Part shown: positions 44,301 through 55,489 of the stretch, one piece after another
Numbering within the stretch: the stretch's first letter is position 1
Layout: every line of letters begins with the position of its first letter
DNA from: Pelobates cultripes
Taxonomy: Eukaryota; Chordata; Amphibia; Anura; Pelobatidae
Direction of reading: 5' to 3'
Length of the DNA: 64,000 bases
Assembly (NCBI GenBank): GCA_933207985.1
Contig: OW240912.1
Coordinates: 230,985,341 to 231,049,340, forward strand
Translations under genes and position numbers: made by a program
The notes under the pieces: model-generated
The model's input: the letters and a program-made list of their open reading frames with translations, nothing else
The model's database searches: none
What the model was told of the DNA's origin: nothing

Positions 44301-44640
44301 GAATCAACTGACTTACCATCTAGACTAGATGGGTACTCCATAGAGTCTTCATCTACAGATGACTTTGATTCACTGTGGATATTTACATCAGAGTGGAAGC
44401 TGCAGGAGTCTACCCTTGCTCACTTACTCTGCTTAGATGAATTAATCATATGTGTTGCCTTCTTAATACCTGCAGCCACAGCCTTAGAAATAACATCAGC
44501 CAATTTGGCATTAGAAACCTCAGAAGAGGTAGATGCACAATCATTAGAGATAATTAAAAAGTAATATCTACTGAAATTCTTTCCTTCTATTGCTGTAGAT
44601 GGGCATGAAATCTTTTACTTTTTTCTGTTTCACGAGAAGA
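44301..44640 (-). pseudogene. Old DIRS element (DIRS-A): gag N-terminal piece
   Basis: Minus translation: SEVSNAKLADVISKAVAAGI then KKATHMINSSKQSK, stop, ARVDSCSFHSDVNIHSESKS and SVDEDSMEYPSSLDGKSVDS, ending at 44301. Helical AVAAGIKKA matches the N-terminal block of DIRS-B gag (AAVAASVEKA). The gag frame would continue at 34996 on the far side of the two nested elements, so this is the 5' half of the interrupted host element. Confidence 0.65.
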
Positions 44641-45873
44641 CCATTTTCTCACAGACTGTCTCAGTCTGCAACACATACATATATATACACATGTGTCAGG
44701 GCCACCAATTTATACATTAGGTAATTTTATGATGATAACTTCTTTTGGCTCCACTGCTCTACTCCAAATCGTATATATAATTCATAAGCTGATTAGCTGC
44801 TCGTACAGTATTTCTTTCATTTTTGAAGTTGGGTAAGGAAAGAACAAGTTTTAGCAGGAACACTGAACTTAAATAAAGAAAGCAAAAAAAAAAAAATCAT
44901 CTTGTGTGAGTTGCAAGGATTACCCATATTCCCAGAGGGAACTCACAATTGTCCCCTTCTTCAAGCATTATAATTGGCTTGTTAACCAGGGGAAAAGGAC
45001 TTAATCACATTTTACTAAATGCTGGAGTGGAGATTCCTATACCCCGAGAAATGCTCCTACCCTCTATATTCTGTTGGAGTATGGCTTCAAAAGCAAAACA
45101 TCATGAAATGAACAACACAGGCTTGTTACTAATATTTCTAAAAGTTGTACAATGCTACCACCTGCTGGTCATAATGTAATACCACAATATACATGTGTTT
45201 CGAAAACCAATAAATTTGAATTGAGATTGAGGTGATAGAAACAGATGTGAAAAGTGATTTTAGCATTGCACTGGAATATCTACACAATAATGAAAATTTT
45301 GGCGTGTCTTTACTTTCATTACTGCACTAATAAGATCCTATATTGAAGAGGATAGCATGTGTAGCTTTGCTATAGATTCGCTTCTACTGCCTCACTGAAT
45401 ACTTCATAGTTTAATTTTAATATTATGGTGTTTAACCACAAAAAATGAAATGTGGAGAAGTGAACAGTGTGACAAAATAGCTTGGTTGGAAATATTTGTG
45501 TTGTAGGATAGTAGAGTACTTTGAGTTCAGCCATAGTGACCTAAAACTAGCAGTCACGCTGTCAATGCCCTGAAATATAAATCCATTTATATTACTTTGT
45601 CTTATTTTCACTTTCTAATCACCTAATTCTTATGGAAATTGGCATTTGAAAACATCTGTAAACAGGAAAAGAGTATGCAGAAGTGGAAAATGTTGTTCTA
45701 CACTACTCTATACTCTGTATGTATTTACGACTCTATTTCTACCTGCTCTGATGTGTAAGTGGTGTTGTTGATAGATGACATAATTGTAAAACTATAATAT
45801 CTCCTTCATAACTGCAATGATCTTCAGTATAATAAGTAATGTAATATCTGGTACTGTTAGTCATTAGGCCAGA
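44641..45873. other. No gene seen
   Basis: May include DIRS-A leader near 44641-44700; otherwise A+T-rich DNA with no recognisable coding sequence. Confidence 0.4.
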
Positions 45874-46150
45874 GTAGCAATGAAAGGAGTAGTAGGAGCA
45901 GTGGAGTTAGGAGTAGTTTCATAGCAGGAGCAGTGAGTTAGGAGTAGTTTCATAGTACGAGCAGTGAGTTAGGAGTAGTTTCATAGTACGAGCAGTGCGT
46001 TAGGAGTAGTTTCATAGTAGGAGCAGTGCGTTAGGAGTAGTTTCATAGTAGGAGCAGTGAGTTAGGAGTAGTTTCATAGTAGGAGCAGTGAGTTAGGAGT
46101 AGTTTCATAGTAGGAGCAGTAAGTTAGGAATAGTTTCATAGTAGGAACAA
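45874..46150. repeat. 31-bp minisatellite, ~8 units
   Basis: Unit GGAGCAGTGAGTTAGGAGTA then GTTTCATAGTA; very homogeneous, with only C/G (AGTACGAGC) and A/G (GTGCGT) variants. Confidence 0.93.
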
Positions 46151-46591
46151 CATTTATTAGAAAACTAATGTTGTCAGGTGTAACTCACTCATAAAACTAC
46201 TAAAGAAAGGGAGATCTAGAGACTTAAAGGGGGCTAGAGATCTAGAGTTAGACAAAGAACTGGAATATTTAAAAGAGATTTTGTACTGAGTTGGTATCTC
46301 TGTATTATAGCTATGTGTATGCACCACAATGATCCTGGCTCCTTATTGTACACATATCTGTGTATTGTATCTTTGTATTATACTCAGCTCTGTCTGTTAT
46401 ATGGGTGTTTCTGTATTGTGTACTGTATGCATATCTCCTTATTGTACTACATTTTGTTTGTATGTAGCTCTGTATTATACCTGCCTCTGTATATTGCATG
46501 TGTTTCTATATTGATTTCAGCTTTCTGTATTGTATAGGTATTGCTGTATGGTACATAGATCTAAGTATTACATGAGTATATCTTTATTATA
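46151..46591. other. No gene seen
   Basis: TGTATTATA/GTATTGTAT-rich sequence (46310-46560), probably a degenerate simple repeat. Confidence 0.45.
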
Positions 46592-46663
46592 GTCAAAAAA
46601 GAAAGAATGAGAACTCTGAGAATGGACAAAAGCTTAGAGTAAATGCAATAGATTGCCCTTCGG

Positions 46664-47385
46664 CAGTGGTGTATCCTGGTTTTGTGCTGCCCTAGGCAGG
46701 ACAAAACTCAGGCGCCCCCCTCCCCCCCGCGCCACCCCCACCCAACCCTTCCCCCCGCCCCACCTTCTAAATACACACACACACAGACACATACACAAAC
46801 ACACACACACACAGTCAGACACAAACACACACTCACAGTCAGACACACACAGTCAGACACAAACACACACACAGTCAGACACAAACACACACACAGTCAG
46901 ACACAAACACACACACACACAGTCAGACACATACACAGACACAAACACACACACACATTAACTTTTTTTTAAATTTAAATCCCCCCCCAACCTCCTTACC
47001 TTTGGGAGTGCTGGGGGGGGTCTCTCTCCCTGGTGGTCCAGTGGCTGCAGGGCGGGCGGCGCTGGCAGGGCAGGCGGGCGGCCGGCGAGGGAGCACTTCC
47101 CATGAGCTGACTGCTCAGCTCCCTCGCGCGTCGGCTGCAGAGTGAGGCTGGGAACCGGAAGATGACGTCATCTTCCGGCTCCCAGCCTCACTTTGCGGTG
47201 CGCGAGGGAGCTGAGCAGTCAGCTCATGGGAAGTGCTCCCTCGCCGGCCTGCCCGGGATGTCAGTTAGCCGCAAGGCTAACAAGGCATCTGCCCTGGGCA
47301 TTTGGGGGGCGGCGTTTTTTGCCGCCCCCTGAAAAATGCCGCCCAAGGCAAATGCCTTGTTTGCCTCGCGGCTAATACGTCCCTG
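46664..47385. mobile_element. Non-autonomous hAT with 8-bp target duplication
   Basis: Starts CAGTGGTGTATCCTGGTTTT and ends with the inverse of CAGGGACGTATTAGCC, flanked by CCCTTCGG on both sides (46656-46663, 47386-47393). Contains GCCCTAGGCAGG, a CA tract (46770-46960) and a ~180-bp hairpin centred on GATGACGTCATC (~47165). No transposase. The paralogous empty site at 47740-47747 carries a single CCCTTCGG. Confidence 0.9.
47070..47255. repeat. Long palindrome in hAT
   Basis: GGCCGGCGAGGGAGCACTTC, CATGAGCTGACTGCTCAGCT, CCCTCGCG and GGAAGATGACGTCATCTTCC: arms of ~90 bp almost perfect, G+C-rich. Confidence 0.9.
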
Positions 47386-47671
47386 CCCTTCGGTACCTCC
47401 CCGCTCAGGTCTTAAAATAGTGTTTGCTTACTTGTGCCATTACAGAGAGAACATATCTGAAGCATATCAGACTGGTCCCACCTGTATGGACAGTCCAGAT
47501 CCAAAATGCCAGCAAGTTCCCTCTGCACAAAAGATACAGCAACCCCAGACAATCATTTCGGCCTTCTTTTGGGCCTTGCCAGTGAGGTGTAGCTGATATC
47601 CCTCTAGGCACAGTGAGCACAGTGTCCACGTCTGCATTACTCTTTTAATTTGGGGTGAGTCAAGTTAATGC

Positions 47672-47829
47672 ATTAAAGCCAAAAAAAATTATGAGAACTC
47701 TGAGAATGGAAAAAAGCTTAGCGTAAACTCAATAGCTTGCCCTTCGGTACATCCCCGCTCAGATCTCAAAATATTTTTTTTCTCTCTTGTGCCATTACAG
47801 AGAGAACATAGCTGAAGCAATTCCCACCC
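47672..47829. repeat. Local duplication, copy 2 (empty hAT site)
   Basis: Uninterrupted counterpart of copy 1; the hAT target CCCTTCGG is present once at 47740-47747. Confidence 0.85.
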
Positions 47830-48479
47830 ATAGTCACCATCACCTGGGGTTCCATACGGACACTCTAGGTAGGACCCTGGACTATGCCTATGTCTAAGTC
47901 ACCCTGCACCCATTATAGGTGTAGGGTGTGTATTGTTGTTTTATTGATATATGTTTTGTGTGCTCTCTTGTTCTGCTGATGCTTGCTACTAAGTAGGTGG
48001 ATTTGGCTGTGGAGCCTGTACAGCACCATCTGTTGATAGCAACAGCAATATGTACTACCTGAATAGCAAGTCTTGTTAATTTGCATATTCAGGTAGATTT
48101 GCATATCATGGTTTCTGTAGGCATGAGAGATATTTCATGTTAGCTATTGTCTCCCCCACCCTTTTATTATTATGTGTATGTGTTATTATGAGTGCCTGTA
48201 CGTTTCTTCACAGGATTTGATTTTATGTATTTATTTGAGTGTGTCCTCGTAACCTGTATGTAATGATCACATGGGCTAGTCCCAAGAAAAAAAAAGTATA
48301 TAAAGCTTTGTATGTTAGTTCCTTTTGGAACTTGTATCTTGTGTGGATTTTTAGGGATCCCAGTAACAAAGTCTTCAGACCTGCTGGCTAGCTGCACGAT
48401 CATTCTAGCCCTGCGATAAATCAGGAGAGCCTGGCCTGACAGCAGCAAGTGCCTTGGTAAAGGCAATAGAAATCACACT
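47830..48479. other. No gene seen; possible promoter-like stretch
   Basis: 48280-48400 has GTATATAAAGC and GGAACTTGTATCTTGTGTGG, reminiscent of an LTR promoter, but no LTR ends or partner copy are visible. Confidence 0.25.
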
Positions 48480-48775
48480 GCAGGCAGAGAAGGGCTGCAG
48501 TGGAATAGGCAGAGGGGACGATACTTGCCTGGAAGAAGGATGGCAGTGGAATAGGCAGAGGGGACAATACCTGCCTTGAAGAAGGATGGCAGCTGAATAG
48601 GCAGAGGGAACAATACCTGCCTGGAAGAAGGATGGCAGCGGAATAGGCAGAGGGGACGATACCTACCTGGAAGAAGGATGGCAGTGGAATAGACAGAGGG
48701 GATGATCGCTGTCTGGAAGGAAAGCTCCAGAAGAATAGACAGAAGAGATGATACCTGCCTGGGAGAAGAGTCTGG
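48480..48775. repeat. ~55-bp tandem repeat, 5 units
   Basis: Unit GGAATAGGCAGAGGGGACGA then TACCTGCCTGGAAGAAGGA, TGGCAGT. Units diverge progressively towards 48770. Confidence 0.9.
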
Positions 48776-49062
48776 TCAGGTAAAAGAATTCTGGAGTCAA
48801 GCTATCGGCAACTGGGATAGAAGCGCTGCAGGCTCATTTCCCCAAAGGGTAAGACGCGGATTGGGCAGAGGTACTCAAGCTCCATCACACTCTGTTCTGT
48901 GTATTTTACAAGTATATCTGTATTAAACACTGCACTTTTTTCACAGCAGGAACGCAGTTCCCATTGTTCCTGCAGGCACTAACCAGAGGGTGGGCAAAAA
49001 ATGCTGCCCTCAAATGCCCCCTGTGTTCCCCCATCATGGGGGGGCACCCGATGGACCCCCCG

Positions 49063-49250
49063 GTGGGTGCCTGTCTACCTGTCAAACGCGGCAAGGGAGC
49101 TGTATTCTCCCAGCTCTGCTCCCTCGCACACCGTTTGCTGATGCCTGGAGCGGGAATATGATGTCATATTCCGGCTCCCGGCATCAGTAGACAGCCTGCG
49201 CATCAGTAGACAGCTCCTTCACCACATTTGACAGGTAGACAGGCACCCAT
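49063..49250. repeat. Long hairpin, hAT-derived
   Basis: Outer arms GGTGCCTGTCTACCTGTCAA (49064) and TTTGACAGGTAGACAGGCAC (49228) are inverted; the inner palindrome GGAATATGATGTCATATTCC is flanked by TGATGCC...GGCATCA (49138-49188). Organisation parallels the palindrome at 47070-47255, suggesting a related non-autonomous hAT whose termini I could not fix. Confidence 0.75.
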
Positions 49251-50188
49251 CTCACTGAAGCCTTACTGGACTCAAGGGATAGGGCCACGCCAGCTCTACA
49301 GGTAGGCAGGCTGGGTGGACATTTGTAAAAAATATGAATAATTTGTGTGTTTAGGTGTGTGCGTCTGTGAGTGTATGTGTGTGTCTGAGTGTGTATGTGT
49401 CTGTGAGTGCGTATGTGTGGACCTGTCAGTGTGTGTGTGCATGCGTTTATACATGCATACGAGTGTATAATTTTTTTGGGGGAGGAGTGAGGTGGAGGGT
49501 GGATCTTGGGTGAGTTCCCACACTTTTTTCCCCCAGGACTTGACCCCTGGGGATGAGTACTTAAGGTTAATGGGCAGATACAACAACTCAGAAGATGGTC
49601 ACTATAGTGTTAAGAGGTCAGGTCAAATTCAAGGGAAAAAGTCTAGTACCTCATCTTTAAACTGTACTACCCACTACTGTTTCCCTTTAAGCCTAGTGTA
49701 AGCATTTAAGTAAGTGCTAGGGTGCCTTAGATAAGAATAAAAATAAATTGGGAAACAGTTAAAAAGTTGTGTTAGAGTTATACTTAGTGATAGGGTTCCT
49801 TAGATAGCAATAGAAACAAATAGGGACACAGTTAAAAATAAAGAAAAGAAAATACAATAGTATAACACTGTTAGAACTTGTGTGGCTTTGGCAAGTTAAT
49901 TTATACTCATTAGATATAAAAGGATAAATTAACTCCAGAGAACCTTCCCACATATCCCAGGGGCTGATTAGCTTAAAATCCTTTAATATTAGGGGAGTTA
50001 ATTAAGTATTATTGTGTCCTTAGTAATATGGAAAGGACTGGGAGAGAGAATAACATGGTTTCTGCTTCCCCAACTCTATTCCTAAAATATCAGCTTTGGG
50101 AGAGGGAATTAATTAATAGAGGTAGTTGATGATCAGTGCTGTACACTATATTAACACTTACACCAACCCAACACTAACCCTAACATCA
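49251..50188. other. No gene seen
   Basis: Includes a TG-rich tract (49340-49470) and (49700-50040) A+T-rich DNA; CCCTAAC-type units (50160-50196) precede the next hAT. Confidence 0.45.
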
Positions 50189-50437
50189 ACCCTAACCAGG
50201 GCCGGCGCTACCTGTTAGGCGGACTAGGCAGCCGCCTAGGGCGCCCCTTGGGAAGGGGCACTGCCAGGAGCGCCGGCCCCTCTCATGCTGCAGCCACCCG
50301 AGTGCTCTGTAGAGAGCCTCAGACTGCTGCAGCTTTGCCCAGGCTGGTGCGTCCATGAGGGCGCACCGCCCGGGCGGAGCATGAGGAGAAGGGCTGACAG
50401 GAGGCTCAGCACTCCCCTCCTGTCACTCCCTCACTGT

Positions 50438-50596
50438 AGCGTGGCCGAGCTCTGTATGGTCCGCGGGTACAGGGAGCATCTGTCTCCTGTACCCAGCCAG
50501 ACTAACACTGAGTGTGCACTTCCTGTTAGTCCAGCCGGGTACAGGAAACAAAAGCTCCCTGTACCCGCGGACCATACAGAGCTCGGCCACGCTACA
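50438..50596. repeat. Inverted repeat inside hAT
   Basis: TAGCGTGGCCGAGCTCTGTA then TGGTCCGCGGGTACAGGGAG pairs with CTCCCTGTACCCGCGGACCA then TACAGAGCTCGGCCACGCTA; ~42-bp perfect arms, ~65-bp spacer. Confidence 0.9.
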
Positions 50597-50599
50597 ACA

Positions 50600-50830
50600 G
50601 AGGTGGGGGGGGGAGAAATAAATTGACGGGGGGGGAATAAATTGACAGGTGGGGGGAGAAAGAGATTGACAGGGGGAATAAATTGACAGGGGGAGTGACA
50701 GGGGGAGAAGAGTGACAAGGGAGGAGAGAGAAGAGAGGGACAAGGGGGGAGAAGAGAGTGACAAGGGAGGGGGGAGATGAGAGTGATAAGGGAGGGAGAG
50801 GGAGGAGAAGAGAGGGGGGAGAGATTGACA
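50600..50830. repeat. GGGGGAATAAATTGACA minisatellite
   Basis: Units GGGGG(A)GAATAAATTGACAG then shorter AGAGTGACAAGGG(A)GGAG units. Confidence 0.88.
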
Positions 50831-51328
50831 TCCATCACACACACACAATCACACACAATGCACCCCTTGCACACAGAAAAACACACAATGCATTACACAC
50901 ACAGAAACACACAATGTATTCCTAACACACACACTCAATGCATCCCTTACAGACGCACACACTGCATCCCGTACATATACAGAAACACACCTTGCAGCCC
51001 TTACACATACAAACACAATTTCACACAATGCATTCCTTACAAACATATCAGGACATCCCCTACACACTCCACCCCCTGTGAACAAACTCATTGGTGGAAC
51101 ATGAAGGTGGACCCTGGGACCCAGACCTTGAGCTTTGTAAAGGGCCCCAAAAAATGGAGCTGCTTCCCATTGATTTTTGTGACCACAGTTAAAAACCGCC
51201 TCCAGGGAGGCTGTTCTAAACCAGACCAGTGAAGCCAGACTGCAACTAGAGCCCATCATCATCCTCATCTGGTTGTAAGTAGGCAATCTAGTATATTATT
51301 CGTGTCACTAATCTCTAATTTACCTCAC

Positions 51329-51420
51329 ATTAAAGAAACACTATAGTCCCCAGAACCACTGCAGCCTAATGAAGTGGTTCTGGTGTCTACAGCCTGTGCC
51401 TGCAGGCCTTTTAATGTAAA
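51329..51420. mobile_element. TTAA MITE family, left-end fragment
   Basis: TTAAAGAAACACTATAGTCC, CAGAACCACT, CAGCCTAATGAAGTGGTTCT, GGTGTCTA align with the left end of the MITE at 7346 (TTAAAGGGACACTATAGTCA, GCTTAATGAAGCAGTTTTGG). Confidence 0.7.
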
Positions 51421-51561
51421 CACGGCGGCACTGCAGCACTGGCGTTAGTTAACATGGCACATCATATGGGTGGGGCATTGTGATGTTACATGGGGGGTGG
51501 GGCGGCAAACTTTACTTTTGCCTAGAGCGGCAAAAATCCTTGCACCGGCCCTGACCCTAAC

Positions 51562-53025
51562 ACAAAAAATGTGAAATAAGAGAAATGTTTGCTGCTTCTT
51601 TCTCTATCTATCTTAACAAACGGGTTTCAAAAACACAAAAAAAAACCACAATATGCAGGCTCATAAAACTGGTAGATCATATCATCATATATAATTTTAA
51701 ATCATATATATTAATGCTTTCCAAAACAATTGCAATTATAAAGAATTTATGGTCTAGAACTCACAATGGAACTGTAAATTTAGTTCAAAACTAGTACACA
51801 CACTTTACTCTTTTGGTCTAAAATTTGCATTGCAGTATCCAGGTGTATTTTAGACAATTTACTGCTTACTGAATCAGTGCTTTTGCTGCTTGTAATGGCC
51901 AGTCTGTCCACTAGGTGGCGGGCTTACTCCATGAATAAGAATATAAATGTACAGGTACTATGTTTATTTCAAGTAATAAATATTTTCACTAGTAAATGAG
52001 TTAAGGGTTTGTGGTATACAAACAATTTAATGCATTTTTATGAATAATGTATTACAGATATGCAGGGAAAAAAATAAGTTAAATAAAATCATTCTCATTT
52101 CTAAAGTTCCTAATCATTTGCAGTACAAAGTATTTATGGCTATCCATCCAATTATTTTTAATGAGAATGCTGAGCATTTCCTATAAACCCCACTAAACAA
52201 GGATTTATGGGATATGTGGTTTGGGACTCTGCATTAGTTCCATATCGGAAACATGAATAAAACTGTTTCCCTTGGTGATATCACACGTCTTAGTCGGTTT
52301 CTACTTGATAATTTTTTATTTTTTTTTCGTTAGAGCTAATATCACATGTTTTAATGGGTTTCTACATAATATTTTTCATAGGGTAGACCAGGCCTGAATA
52401 CTTTATTTTTATGGGTAATGCACTGAACTGAAGCTAAGTGTCCATTTATTTCAGTCTATTAATTTCCATAATTAAGTATAGTACTCCTCCACTGCCCATG
52501 TAATGGAGTAAAAACCCTTCTTGCTAGTATGTAGCTAATGGAATCCTGCTCATTTGGATGATGAGGAAAGTGGAAAGTAACCAATTAATATCAGGTTACA
52601 AAAGGTCACAGGGAAACCTCTCCTATGTGCATCATCGCATAGGTGCCAACATTTTCCATAAAGGCTGGAAGAGTCCTGAATTGTGGGATACTGTTCTTGC
52701 AGAACTGGATCCCAGGGACCAATCCTGCATTTTGAAATCTATTAGGAAGATTTTATGTTGCAGGAAGGGACAGGGCGCTAGGACCATGCAGAAGGCGCTT
52801 CTGCAGCTCTGCATGCATGGTCTGCCTTAAGCGGGCAGGCTGTCAGTTACAATGTAAAACATACTGGAGGAAAAGTAGGAATAATACTGGATGTGAATAA
52901 AATCAAAGTACTAAAACAGAGGTTAAAGCTTGTAAAACAAATCCTTAAATGAAAACAGACCATACACAAAGAAATTATGAAAAAATCTGCGTGTGATGGA
53001 TGCCAGGAGCGTGAAATGCATAGTG
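51562..53025. other. No gene seen
   Basis: A+T-rich. 52620-52830 is less A+T-rich with an open 90-codon frame but no recognised domain; possibly an old repeat. Confidence 0.4.
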
Positions 53026-53027
53026 CC

Positions 53028-53310
53028 TACAATAACGTTTGGTTTAAGAGAGATATTGATCTGGGGCTTGTTTTCTGGGTTTGGTCTAGGCCCTTAGTTC
53101 AAGTTAAGGTTCATCTTATTGTGGCAGGATATAAAGACATTTTAGAAAATGTGGTACTTCTAGCTTTGGCTTCAATTAATTTCTTTTTTGGAGCAATGAC
53201 TTTTCAGTTGATTTATCTACATTAGGTCTAGGACAATACAACTATTTGAAAAGTTATTCTAATATATTGCTGATCCAAACTTATTGCCTTTGTTGCAACA
53301 GTTTGGAACC
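53028..53310 (+). pseudogene. Tc1-like transposase remnant
   Basis: Across two frames the plus strand reads FGLREILIWGLFSGFGLG (~53038-53092), then PLVQVKVHLIVAGYKDILEN (~53093-53155) and, weakly, LPLLQQFGTIFE (~53285). This matches the Tc1 block 'KFGGGG.M.WGCFS..G.GPL......NA..Y.DIL...' that precedes the second catalytic Asp. About 90 residues survive; no termini found. Very decayed. Confidence 0.6.
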
Positions 53311-53664
53311 ATCTTTGAAAGTATCTCCAGTAAAGCAGTGGTTGTTATAGCTGCGTAGGGGGTGGTGGGGGACAAATCCATACTACTTGGTAATTGTTTT
53401 GGAATAGAATGTTAAACGCATGCAGGTGTTATGGTTAAGTGACCACATACATTTTGGTAACATAGTGTATTTTTACAGATATTGCCAAACTCTAGATCCC
53501 ATTATATATGGAGTGAACTCATGGTAGCTGGAGTCAGATAATACATGCAGAGATTGTGCTGTCTAATATAACAGAGTTCCAGAGGGAGTTAACACACATC
53601 ATATTCAGTTTAGTCAGGCATGAGTCCATGTACAGGGTATGTCAATAACAGTGTTGTTTAATAC

Positions 53665-53972
53665 CTTTAGACAAACATAATGGATTATTATTTTTTTTCT
53701 TTTTACTTTATATATCAACTCATGCTGAGAGGTAGCTGGAATAAAAAATTCTTGGGGCCTAGGTACTGGATTAAGCATGTGTAAAATATTATATTCCATG
53801 GAATAACAGTACCAGAGATGTGGTAGAAAAATCTAGAGGACAAAGTTCATGCAGGAAAAACTGATGAAAATGATACAGTAGCACACAAGTTAACTACAGG
53901 TTGAGCATGGACGTTATAGGCATGGCAGAGATGTCACAACACACTAATAAACTAAAAATGCACAATCAAAGG
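53665..53972. repeat. ~290-bp interspersed repeat, copy 1
   Basis: Aligns with 55490-55782 in the same orientation: GGAATAA, GGGGCCTA(G/A)GTACTGGATTAA, GAAAAACTGATGAAAATGAT and CACAACACACTAATAAACTA. The same poly-T region lies near the start of both. Family unknown. Confidence 0.85.
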
Positions 53973-54939
53973 AACTGAACAGGAGTCAGGACGAGTCTTG
54001 AATCTGAGTTGTTACAGCAACTCAAGACGTTAACTGGTTACAGAAATTAAATTCAATCAGGCCAACAAATCTGACAATATATACATGATGGGTATGCACA
54101 ATCTCTGAGGCATGAATCGAGCTATATATAATTAGATACCATACAGGATAGTCTAGTTCTTGAGTAGCAATACTTACTCACAACTTCTATAGAAACAAAA
54201 TAATGATGAGTAGAGTAAAAATGTTTAAATCTTACTCACGTTGATCATGAATTTGAGAAAATATCAGTTTTTAGGGTTCACTTTTCAGAAGTTCTACTAT
54301 GACCTCAGAGAGCATGTTGTTTTTATATGTTCTTGGTCAGTTTATACACGAGCTATGTCTTCTGTTCTGCTACCACCACTAATCTATTGTGCATCACCAA
54401 GGACATGAGAGGTCCAAGAGCAAGTCTGGCACACACTTTTGTGCAATTGTTTTTACTTTGTTACATTTGCTGCAAAATTTGAAACACATATCTGAAAATA
54501 AAAAAATATTCTTAACCATTCCAGGTGCCCTGTCTACCTCTACTGCAGCTATGATCGCAGTCACATGCCAACACAAAGTAACATTTGGAGATACAGAACG
54601 GACATGAAAAGGTGGCAAGCAGACAACCCCACAGTGTGAACTCAAAGATCAGACTGACAGAGATTGATGAATATTCACAATCTGCTCCTGCAGATTTCAA
54701 GACAGCAACAGCATACTTATATACAACATCACTGACAAATTAACAATTTGTACATAAATTGAAGGGATTGAATCTTTTTTTTTTGTCCTCCAGTTTTCAA
54801 GTGCTGAAAAATCAGCAGCACCAATCATAACCCAACACAGTCCAATAAACCAAAAGATGTCCTTGTTGTGATCTACTTTTTTTTGGATGTAATCGATATG
54901 AATTTTTGTTAAGGTATTTCACACAATAGGTTAGTGTTT
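53973..54939. other. No gene seen
   Basis: A+T-rich; nothing recognised. Confidence 0.4.
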
Positions 54940-55230
54940 AAATTAAAAAGAACTGGTCTAGATAACAATTCTTGTTCTCAGATAGAACATTGGCTTAAAG
55001 ATACAGAGAGTTGTCATTTTCAATATGGACAAAAGTGGTAAGTGATGATCTTCGGGGGTCTGTTCTGGGACCTCTTCTATTCAACATATTTACATATCCT
55101 CTTGAAATGGGCATTGGAATTCATGTTTCACTGTTTGCAGATGACACAAAACTAGGTAAGGTAATACAGAGTGAGCAGGATATTACTTTGCTGCAGAGGA
55201 ATTTATCGGTCAGTGAGTGTATGTCAGTGC
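54940..55230 (+). pseudogene. CR1-type LINE reverse transcriptase fragment
   Basis: IEHWLKDTES (~54987; the family's 'WL.dR.Q.V' block), then LRGSVLGPLLFNIF (~55053; 'GVPQGSVLGP.LFNIFINDL') and HVSLFADDTKLGKVI (~55122; catalytic FADD) with ITLLQRNL. About 85 residues, with the loop between blocks shortened. No endonuclease or 3' tail remains. The FADDTKL form favours CR1 over L2. Confidence 0.75.
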
Positions 55231-55269
55231 ATGTGTCAATGAGAGCGTGCATCTGTCAGTCTAAAAAGT

Positions 55270-55361
55270 GGCTTTGATACGAAGTGGTGGGGCAAATTTA
55301 GATTAGGGGGTGCCTGAATTTAGTCATGCCTAGGGCAGCACAAATCCAGAATTCACCACTG
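55270..55361 (-). mobile_element. hAT right-end fragment
   Basis: Minus strand reads CAGTGGTGAATTCTGGATTT, GTGCTGCCCTAGGCATGAC, matching the left end of the element at 46664 (CAGTGGTGTATCCTGGTTTT, GTGCTGCCCTAGGCAGGAC). Only one terminus is present. Confidence 0.75.
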
Positions 55362-55489
55362 CTTGTACCAGTAAAAAAAATATAGCAATAAACAGCTAGA
55401 GAAGAAATGCTAACATTACATTGGTCGAAGAAAACCTTGTTATGGATTGCCTTACTGACATGGTTTTAAATTATCTCCCTTCTTTTCAT

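Larger units (their letters stand above)
46592..47487. repeat. Local duplication, copy 1 (interrupted by hAT)
   Basis: 46592-46663 plus 47386-47487 align with 47672-47829: GAGAACTCTGAGAATGGA, AAAAGCTTAG, GCCCTTCGGTAC(C/A)TCCCCGCTC, TTGTGCCATTACAGAGAGAA. Copy 1 contains the 722-bp hAT insertion. Confidence 0.85.
50197..51553. mobile_element. Non-autonomous hAT with 8-bp target duplication
   Basis: Starts CAGGGCCGGCGCTACC and ends with the inverse of CAGGGCCGGTGCAAGG; ACCCTAAC flanks both sides (50189-50196, 51554-51561). Inside: GCCGCCTAGGGCGCCCC near the left end, an inverted repeat (50438-50482 with 50548-50596), a purine-rich minisatellite (50600-50830), CA-rich tracts (50830-51060) and a fragment of the TTAA MITE family (51329-51420). 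No transposase sequence was recognised. The left end and the element at 46664 share the CCTAGG-containing subterminal region. Confidence 0.9.

Noticed and set aside
46653..46972. Thr/His-rich frames of ~100 codons
   Set aside because: They run through the CA tract of a non-autonomous hAT.
48280..48400. TATA-containing promoter or LTR
   Set aside because: No LTR ends, partner copy, or downstream gene; one TATATAAAG is weak evidence in A+T-rich DNA.
50423..50886. Ser/Pro/Leu-rich frames of 140-150 codons
   Set aside because: They arise from the purine minisatellite inside a hAT.
52558..52830. 90-codon open frame in a less A+T-rich stretch
   Set aside because: No recognisable domain or splice context; probably an old repeat.
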